Origin: DASXMT01 sp963755985 | GTDB taxonomy: Bacteria; Actinomycetota; Acidimicrobiia; Acidimicrobiales; RAAP-2 | Assembly (NCBI GenBank): GCA_963755985.1 | Contig: CAVWLO010000001.1 | Coordinates: 124,001-188,000, forward strand | DNA: 64,000 nucleotides | Reading direction: 5' to 3' | Part shown: piece by piece, positions 59,043-64,000 of the stretch | Numbering within the stretch: the stretch's first letter is position 1 | Layout of the letters: the number at the start of each line of letters is the position of its first letter | Notes under the pieces: model-generated | Databases searched by the model: none | What the model saw: the letters and a program-made list of their open reading frames with translations, nothing else | Told to the model about the DNA's origin: nothing | Position numbers and translations under genes: made by a program

Positions 59043-61931
59043 ATGACCAAGTTCCTCTCGCTGTTCGTCCCCGGCGCCGTGTCCGGTGCCCTCTACGCCA
59101 TCATCGGGACCGGGCTGGTCCTCGGTTACCAGACGGCGGGCATCTTCAACTTCGGCTACGGGGCCATCGCCTTCACCACGGCCTACCTCTACTTCCAGCT
59201 GCACACCGGCCAGCACCTCTCCATCGTGTGGTCGGCGCTGATCAGCATCGTCGTCTTCGCCCCGCTGATGGGCTTCCTGCTCGAGCGGATCATGCTCCGC
59301 CGGCTGTCCGACGCCCCCATCTACGCCCGCATCGTGGGCACCATCGGGCTCATCGTGGCCCTGCCCAACCTGGCCCTGTGGCTGGTCGCCGTCATCAACA
59401 TCGGCGGGGCCAACCTGCCCACCAACCAGAGCGTGACCACCGGCCCCGGTCTCGGGCCCACGCCGGCCAACTACTTCCACGTCCTGTCCGGAGTGGTCAT
59501 TAACACCGACCAGCTGGCCATCCTGGCCGCCTCGGTGGTGTCGGCCGGCGGGCTGTGGATCATCCTGCGCCACACCCGGCTCGGGCTGGCCATGCGAGCC
59601 AACGTGGACCGCCGTGAGCTGGCCGAACTGCGGGCCATCAGCCCGGCTCGCGTCTCGAAGGTGGCTTGGGTGCTCGTCTCGACCCTGTCCGGACTGGTCG
59701 GCGTGCTCATGGTCCCGCTCTTCGGGCTCGATCCCAACACCTTTACCCTGGTGGTATTGGGCTCGATCGCCGCGGTGGTGGCCGGCGGGCTGCGCTCGCT
59801 CCCGTTTGTGTTCGTCGGCGGCCTGGCCCTAGGCGTGATCCAGAACATGGTGGCCGGCTACGCCACCAGCTTCCTGCCCCCCTCGGTGGCCCAGCTCTCC
59901 GGACTGCTCAGCTCGGTGCCTTTCGTCCTCGCCGTGGTCGGGCTGATCGTGCTCGGCTCGCTCACCCGCAGGCGGACCCGGAACCCGATCCCAGAAGAGC
60001 CCCGGCCCGATCACCGCGACGGGCTGTCCCCCCTGCGCCGCCGGCTGCCCTGGGTCATCTTCACGGCCGCCCTGATCCTCTACACCACGCTCTTGGCCAC
60101 CTCGTTCTGGGCCGGCCTCTTAGCCCAGGGCATGGTCTACGCCATCATCTTCTTGTCGTTCGTAGTGGTGACGGGGATCGGCGGGATGGTCAGCCTGGCC
60201 CAGGCCACCTTCGTGACCGCCGGGGGCTTTCTCGCCGGGTACCTGGTCACCCACCAGTTCGGCAACATCCCGGTGATCATGAGCGGTGGCCACCTCAACT
60301 TCGGCCTGGCCGTAGTGGCCAGCGCGCTCGGCACCGCCGTCGTGGGCATGGCCATCGCCTTTGTCGTGCGCCGGCTCGGCGCCTTGTTGTTGGCCCTGGC
60401 CACCTTGGCCCTGGCCTTCACCTGCGAGCTGATCTTTTTCAACATCAACTCCATCTCGGGCGGCTCCAGTGGCTACACCGTGAACCCGCCGTCGATCGGG
60501 TCGTTCCTCAATTTCTCGAGCCCGCGCTCGCTCACCATGTTGTTGTTGGCCATCTTCGGCGTGATCACCCTGCTCATCTACAACATCCAGCGGGGAGCGT
60601 CGGGCCGCACGATGTTCGCCGCCCGGTCGACCGAGATCGGCGCCCGCACCACCGGCCTCTCGCCCGACCGGATCAAGGTCCTGATGTTCGGATTCTCGGC
60701 CGCCATCGCCGGGGTGGGTGGTGCACTGTTCACCATCACCTCCAGCCCGTTCGGGAACACCACCGCCCCGACGGTGGTCGGGCTCGTCTGGCTGGCCGTG
60801 GTGGTCACCTTCGGAATCCGCCGGCCGGCCGGGGCACTGCTGGCCGGCCTCTTCTTCTCCCTGGGCACCAGCCTGTTCGCCAAGATCACCACCTGGAACG
60901 CCACGCTGCACACTGCCACCCAGTCTCCCTACTTCCTCCCCATCCTCTTCGGCCTGGGCGCCATTGGCCTGGCCCGCGAGCCTGATGGGGTTCTGGCCGA
61001 GAACGCCCGTACGATCGCCCGGCTCCGGGAGAAGAGGGCGGCCCGCATCCGCGCCGGGGCCACGCCGGTCGGGGCCAGCCCGGACCTGGCCGGCGCAGCC
61101 ACCACCCCGGAGCTTCCCATCGGTGCCCCTACGCCCGGCTCGCCGCGCGGCCGGGAGCCGGTTCCCGCCGCTTCGGGGGCGGACGCCCACGGCGACGGTC
61201 CTGGGTCGGGTCCGGCGGACGAAAGGCCCTCGGTGCTGTCGTTCGAGGGCGTCGTCGCCGGCTACGGGGCCGTCGAGGTCCTCCATCACACAGATCTCGA
61301 AGTCAGGCAGGGGACCATCGTTGCCCTGCTCGGAGCCAATGGGGCGGGCAAGACGACCCTGTGCCGGGTGGCGGCCGGGCTCCTCCAGCCGACCGAGGGC
61401 CGCGTCCTGCGCCGGGGGGTCGACGTCACCGCGTGGCCCGCGCACCAACGCTCGGCCGAGGGCCTCATGACCGTTCCCGAGGGCCGCGGGATCTTCCCGG
61501 GGCTGAGTGTCCAGGAGAACCTGGAGGTGTGGTTGCCCACTCCCGAACAACGGACCCAGGCCTACGAGCACTTCCCCATCCTCGGCACCCGCCGCAAGCA
61601 GCTGGCCGGGCTGCTCTCGGGCGGGGAGCAGCAGATGCTCTCCCTCGTCTCCGCCCTGGTGCGGCCGCCCGACGTCTTCATCGCCGACGAGCCCACCTTG
61701 GGCCTCGCGCCGTTGGCCTCCGAGGCGGTCTGCGCCACCCTCGACGAGATGCGCGGCCAGGGGGTCACCATCCTCCTGGTCGAAGAGCGGGCGGCCGAGG
61801 TCCTGGCCCTGGCCGACACGGTGGCCTTCATGACCCTCGGGCGCATCGTCTGGTCGGGTCCCCGGAGCGAGGTGGACACCGATGCCCTGGCTTCGGCCTA
61901 CCTGGGCAGCGGGGTCGCGGCGCCGACGTGA
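59043..61931 (+). CDS. Branched-chain amino acid-type ABC transporter: LivH-LivM-LivF fusion
   Basis: 962 residues. Residues 1-300 form a LivH permease (GAVSGALYAIIGTGLVLGYQ), 335-650 a LivM permease (GMVYAIIFLSFVVVTGIGGM), then a Pro/Gly/Ala-rich linker of about 85 residues, and 735-962 a LivF-type ATPase (Walker A GANGAGKTT 764-772, signature LSGGEQQM 858, Walker B VFIADEP 878-884). The frame is unbroken. No LivG ATPase or LivK binding protein is in the window. It probably imports a small acid or amino-acid-like substrate. AGAGG lies 10 bases before the ATG. Confidence 0.93.
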   Translation: MTKFLSLFVPGAVSGALYAIIGTGLVLGYQTAGIFNFGYGAIAFTTAYLYFQLHTGQHLSIVWSALISIVVFAPLMGFLLERIMLRRLSDAPIYARIVGTIGLIVALPNLALWLVAVINIGGANLPTNQSVTTGPGLGPTPANYFHVLSGVVINTDQLAILAASVVSAGGLWIILRHTRLGLAMRANVDRRELAELRAISPARVSKVAWVLVSTLSGLVGVLMVPLFGLDPNTFTLVVLGSIAAVVAGGLRSLPFVFVGGLALGVIQNMVAGYATSFLPPSVAQLSGLLSSVPFVLAVVGLIVLGSLTRRRTRNPIPEEPRPDHRDGLSPLRRRLPWVIFTAALILYTTLLATSFWAGLLAQGMVYAIIFLSFVVVTGIGGMVSLAQATFVTAGGFLAGYLVTHQFGNIPVIMSGGHLNFGLAVVASALGTAVVGMAIAFVVRRLGALLLALATLALAFTCELIFFNINSISGGSSGYTVNPPSIGSFLNFSSPRSLTMLLLAIFGVITLLIYNIQRGASGRTMFAARSTEIGARTTGLSPDRIKVLMFGFSAAIAGVGGALFTITSSPFGNTTAPTVVGLVWLAVVVTFGIRRPAGALLAGLFFSLGTSLFAKITTWNATLHTATQSPYFLPILFGLGAIGLAREPDGVLAENARTIARLREKRAARIRAGATPVGASPDLAGAATTPELPIGAPTPGSPRGREPVPAASGADAHGDGPGSGPADERPSVLSFEGVVAGYGAVEVLHHTDLEVRQGTIVALLGANGAGKTTLCRVAAGLLQPTEGRVLRRGVDVTAWPAHQRSAEGLMTVPEGRGIFPGLSVQENLEVWLPTPEQRTQAYEHFPILGTRRKQLAGLLSGGEQQMLSLVSALVRPPDVFIADEPTLGLAPLASEAVCATLDEMRGQGVTILLVEERAAEVLALADTVAFMTLGRIVWSGPRSEVDTDALASAYLGSGVAAPT

Positions 61932-62035
61932 GCGGGGCCGCCGGCCCATCGTGGGTCTGGCACGCGGGCCGTTCGGAGCGCCGCCGGTCCACCGGACGGC
62001 AGAGCCGGTGCGGCCCCGGCCCGGACCCGGCCGAG

Positions 62036-62890
62036 TCAGGGCTCGAGCAGGTGCTCGAGGACGGCCAGGGGTGGGTGGTTCAGGTAGCCGGCATCGGGCC
62101 AGTTGAACCAGCCCGAGGAGGCGATGGCCCCCCCGTCGGGATGCAGGGTGGTCCCGGTCACGAACGACGACAGGTTCGAGGCCAGGAACAGCGCGCACCC
62201 GCCGGCGTCCTCGAACGTGCCCTCTCGGCCCATTGGCGTGGAGATGCGGTGCTGCAGGGCCCTCGTCTCTTCGCTGCCGGCCAGGACCGACTCCAGCCCG
62301 GGAGTGGGGATGTAGTCGGGGGCAATCGTGTTGACCCGGACGTTGCGCGGGGCCAGCTCGACGGCCAGGGTGCGGGTCAGACTGGTCACCCCGGCCTTCA
62401 TCGCCGCGTAGACGGCGTAGCCGGGGGCGGCCCGATGGCCCTCGATCGAGGTGATGTTGATGATGCTCCCGCCACCGGGGCCCATGCGGGCGATGGCCAG
62501 CTGGGTGGCGTGGAGGAGCCAGGTGAAGTTGGTCCGGATCAGTGCGTCCCAGCCCCGTGGGCCCGATTCCTCGAACGACTGCCGGAACGTGCCCCCCACC
62601 ACGTTGACCAGCACGTCGAGCTGGCCGCTGTAACGACCGTCCACCTCGGCGAAGAAGGCACTGAGTGCCTCGGGGTCGCGTGCGTCGAGCTCCCCAGTCA
62701 TGACCTCGCCCCCAGCCTCCGAGATGCTGGCCGCCGTCTCGGTCAGGGCTTCGGCGTTCTTGTCGCACAGGGCCAGGCGCATCCCGGCGCCGCCGAGGTC
62801 AGCGGCACAGGCGCGGCCGAGGCCCCCGCCCCCGCCCACCACGACAGCCACGCGGCCGGCCAGGCCCGCCCGTTTGTCCAGAAAGCTCAT
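62036..62890 (-). CDS. Short-chain dehydrogenase/reductase
   Basis: 284 residues: VVVGGGGGLG replaces TGxxxGxG, NVVGG replaces NNAG, and Ser in NITSIEG with YAVYAAMK supplies the Ser-Tyr-Lys set. Ends with ASSGWFNWPDAGYLNHPP, a C-terminal extension also seen in other actinobacterial SDRs. ATG at 62890. The converging transporter stops at 61931. It is followed 78 bases upstream by thiolase copy B. Confidence 0.88.
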   Translation of the reverse strand: MSFLDKRAGLAGRVAVVVGGGGGLGRACAADLGGAGMRLALCDKNAEALTETAASISEAGGEVMTGELDARDPEALSAFFAEVDGRYSGQLDVLVNVVGGTFRQSFEESGPRGWDALIRTNFTWLLHATQLAIARMGPGGGSIINITSIEGHRAAPGYAVYAAMKAGVTSLTRTLAVELAPRNVRVNTIAPDYIPTPGLESVLAGSEETRALQHRISTPMGREGTFEDAGGCALFLASNLSSFVTGTTLHPDGGAIASSGWFNWPDAGYLNHPPLAVLEHLLEP

Positions 62891-62961
62891 CCTCGTTCCC
62901 CCCGAGTCGACTGCCTCGCCGGTCCGCCTCGCCGGTCTACCTGGCCGATCCTGCCTGGCCC

Positions 62962-64000
62962 GTCTGGCTCAGCGGGCCGCGACCTCGATGACGGTGGCCG
63001 AGCCCATGCCCCCGCCGGCGCACATGGCGGCCACGCCGATGCCGCCGCCCCGGCGGGCCAGGTCGTAGACGAGGGTGGTGAGCATGCGGGCCCCGGTGGC
63101 GGCGATGGGATGGCCCAGGCTGCAGCCGCTGCCCGAGATGTTGACCCGGTCCTCGTTGAGGTCGAGGACCCGGACACAGGCGATGGGGACCGAGGCGAAG
63201 GCCTCGTTGATCTCGAAGAGGTCGACGTCAGCGACGGTGAGCCCGGCCCGCTCCAGGGCCTTCGGGATGGCGGTGGTCGGGGCCATGCCCGTGTCTTTGG
63301 GCTCCACTCCCACCGAGGCCCAGGACCGGACGGTGGCGAGGGGGGTGAGCCCGTGGTCGGCGGCGAAGGCGTCCGAGGTGACCACGAGGGCCGAGGCGGC
63401 GTCGTTGATGCCCGAGGCGTTGCCGGCGGTGATGGAGAAGCCCTCGATCTCGGGGTGCAGGGGGCGAAGCGAGGCCAGCTTCTCCATGGTCGAGCCCCGC
63501 CGGGGGTGCTCATCGGTCTCGAAGACCACGGCCGAGCCGTCCTTCGTGGTCACCTTGATGGGGACGATCTCCTCGGCGAAGCGGCCCTCGTCGATGGCGG
63601 CGATGGCCCGCTCGTGGGAGCGGAGGGCCCAGGCGTCCATGTCCTCTCGGGTCGCCCCCACCGAACGGGCCGTGTTCCACCCGACGGTGATGGACATGTC
63701 GAAGGCCGGGGCCTCGGGGCTCTCGGGATGGGAGGGGGACATCCAGTCCTCCCACTCGTCGGTGCCGACGATGCGCCGCTTCTCCCTCGGCGAGGTGGAC
63801 GAGGACTGGACCCCGCCGGCGATCACCGCTTGGTCCATGCCGGCCATGATCGAGGCCGAGGCGGTCTGGACGGCGGCCAGCCCCGAGGCGCAGTGGCGGT
63901 TGTGGGCCAGGCCGGGGACGGTGTCCAGCCCGGCGACCACGGCGGCGTAGCGGGCGATGACCCCGCCCCCATAGAGGGACTCGGCCAGGATCAGGTCGTC
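62962..64000. repeat. Long direct repeat, copy B (identical to 24621-25659)
   Basis: Second copy of the 1.04-kb repeat, cut by the window end. The repeat begins at the same place 7 bases past the thiolase stop as in copy A. Confidence 0.9.
62969..64000 (-). CDS. Acetyl-CoA acyltransferase (thiolase), copy B, partial
   Basis: The last 343 codons of a thiolase identical in sequence to that at 24628, including NRHCASGL, GCSLGHPIAATG and CAGGGMG; the first 49 codons lie past the window. Its neighbours are different (an SDR rather than the glyoxalase-fold gene), so this is not a copy of the whole operon. A very recent duplication, gene conversion or an assembly join are all possible. Confidence 0.9.
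   Translation of the reverse strand, partial: DDLILAESLYGGGVIARYAAVVAGLDTVPGLAHNRHCASGLAAVQTASASIMAGMDQAVIAGGVQSSSTSPREKRRIVGTDEWEDWMSPSHPESPEAPAFDMSITVGWNTARSVGATREDMDAWALRSHERAIAAIDEGRFAEEIVPIKVTTKDGSAVVFETDEHPRRGSTMEKLASLRPLHPEIEGFSITAGNASGINDAASALVVTSDAFAADHGLTPLATVRSWASVGVEPKDTGMAPTTAIPKALERAGLTVADVDLFEINEAFASVPIACVRVLDLNEDRVNISGSGCSLGHPIAATGARMLTTLVYDLARRGGGIGVAAMCAGGGMGSATVIEVAAR

Noticed and set aside
60120..62768. 882-codon leftward frame opposite the transporter
   Set aside because: Asp/Gly/Arg-rich antisense shadow of the LivH-M-F gene and of an SDR in another frame.
1..64000. CRISPR array, tRNA, rRNA, riboswitch or insertion sequence
   Set aside because: No regularly spaced direct repeats of array form, no recognisable tRNA or rRNA sequence, no transposase and no terminal inverted repeats were seen.

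Overview
This is a high-GC actinobacterial chromosome segment made almost entirely of CoA-ester catabolism genes. GTG and TTG starts, 1-8 base gene overlaps, paired acyl-CoA dehydrogenases, four cytochrome P450-type or P450-partner genes and two mycofactocin-type dehydrogenases point to Actinomycetota, perhaps Acidimicrobiia or a Mycobacteriales relative; the sequence alone does not settle which. I see no rRNA, tRNA, CRISPR array, phage gene or insertion sequence.

Region 1 (1-18 kb): an SDR, a phosphotransferase-family protein, a P450 and a lipocalin-like protein run leftward; a FadD17-like acyl-CoA synthetase runs rightward; a heteromeric acyl-CoA dehydrogenase pair plus a second synthetase run leftward; then a TetR regulator, a second P450, an HSL-type hydrolase, an SDR, a secreted alpha/beta hydrolase and a secreted PQQ-type beta-propeller. 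Six copies of one 12-bp palindrome, GAYRT-YG-AYRTC or a close variant, sit in the intergenic promoter regions of this part (4069, 9601, 9762, 10849, 14623, 17929) and I do not see it in promoters further right. This looks like one regulon, perhaps for a sterol- or steroid-acid-like substrate: secreted oxidation and hydrolysis, P450 hydroxylation, CoA activation and beta-oxidation.

Region 2 (18-38 kb): synthetases, a second heteromeric dehydrogenase pair, amidohydrolases, a glyoxalase-fold protein, a thiolase, another dehydrogenase, an aldehyde dehydrogenase, enoyl-CoA hydratase, E1 alpha and beta of a 2-oxoacid dehydrogenase with a stand-alone lipoyl domain, and an NDMA/mycofactocin-type alcohol dehydrogenase.

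Region 3 (38-64 kb): CoA-transferases, SDRs, two TetR regulators, two thiolase-fold/DUF35 pairs of the Ltp2 aldolase or SCPx type, an acyl-CoA synthetase with a degenerate P-loop, a PaaK-like ligase with an unknown 234-residue partner, a third P450, a tandem hotdog protein and a remarkable LivH-LivM-LivF single-chain transporter. The window ends inside a thiolase copy that is base-for-base identical over about 1.04 kb to the one at 24.6-25.7 kb.

Quality caveat: at least six genes carry apparent single-base frameshifts, several in runs of five or six C or G, and two or three tiny ORFs look like internally deleted genes that kept their start and stop overlaps. These may be assembly errors or real decay; raw reads are needed to tell.
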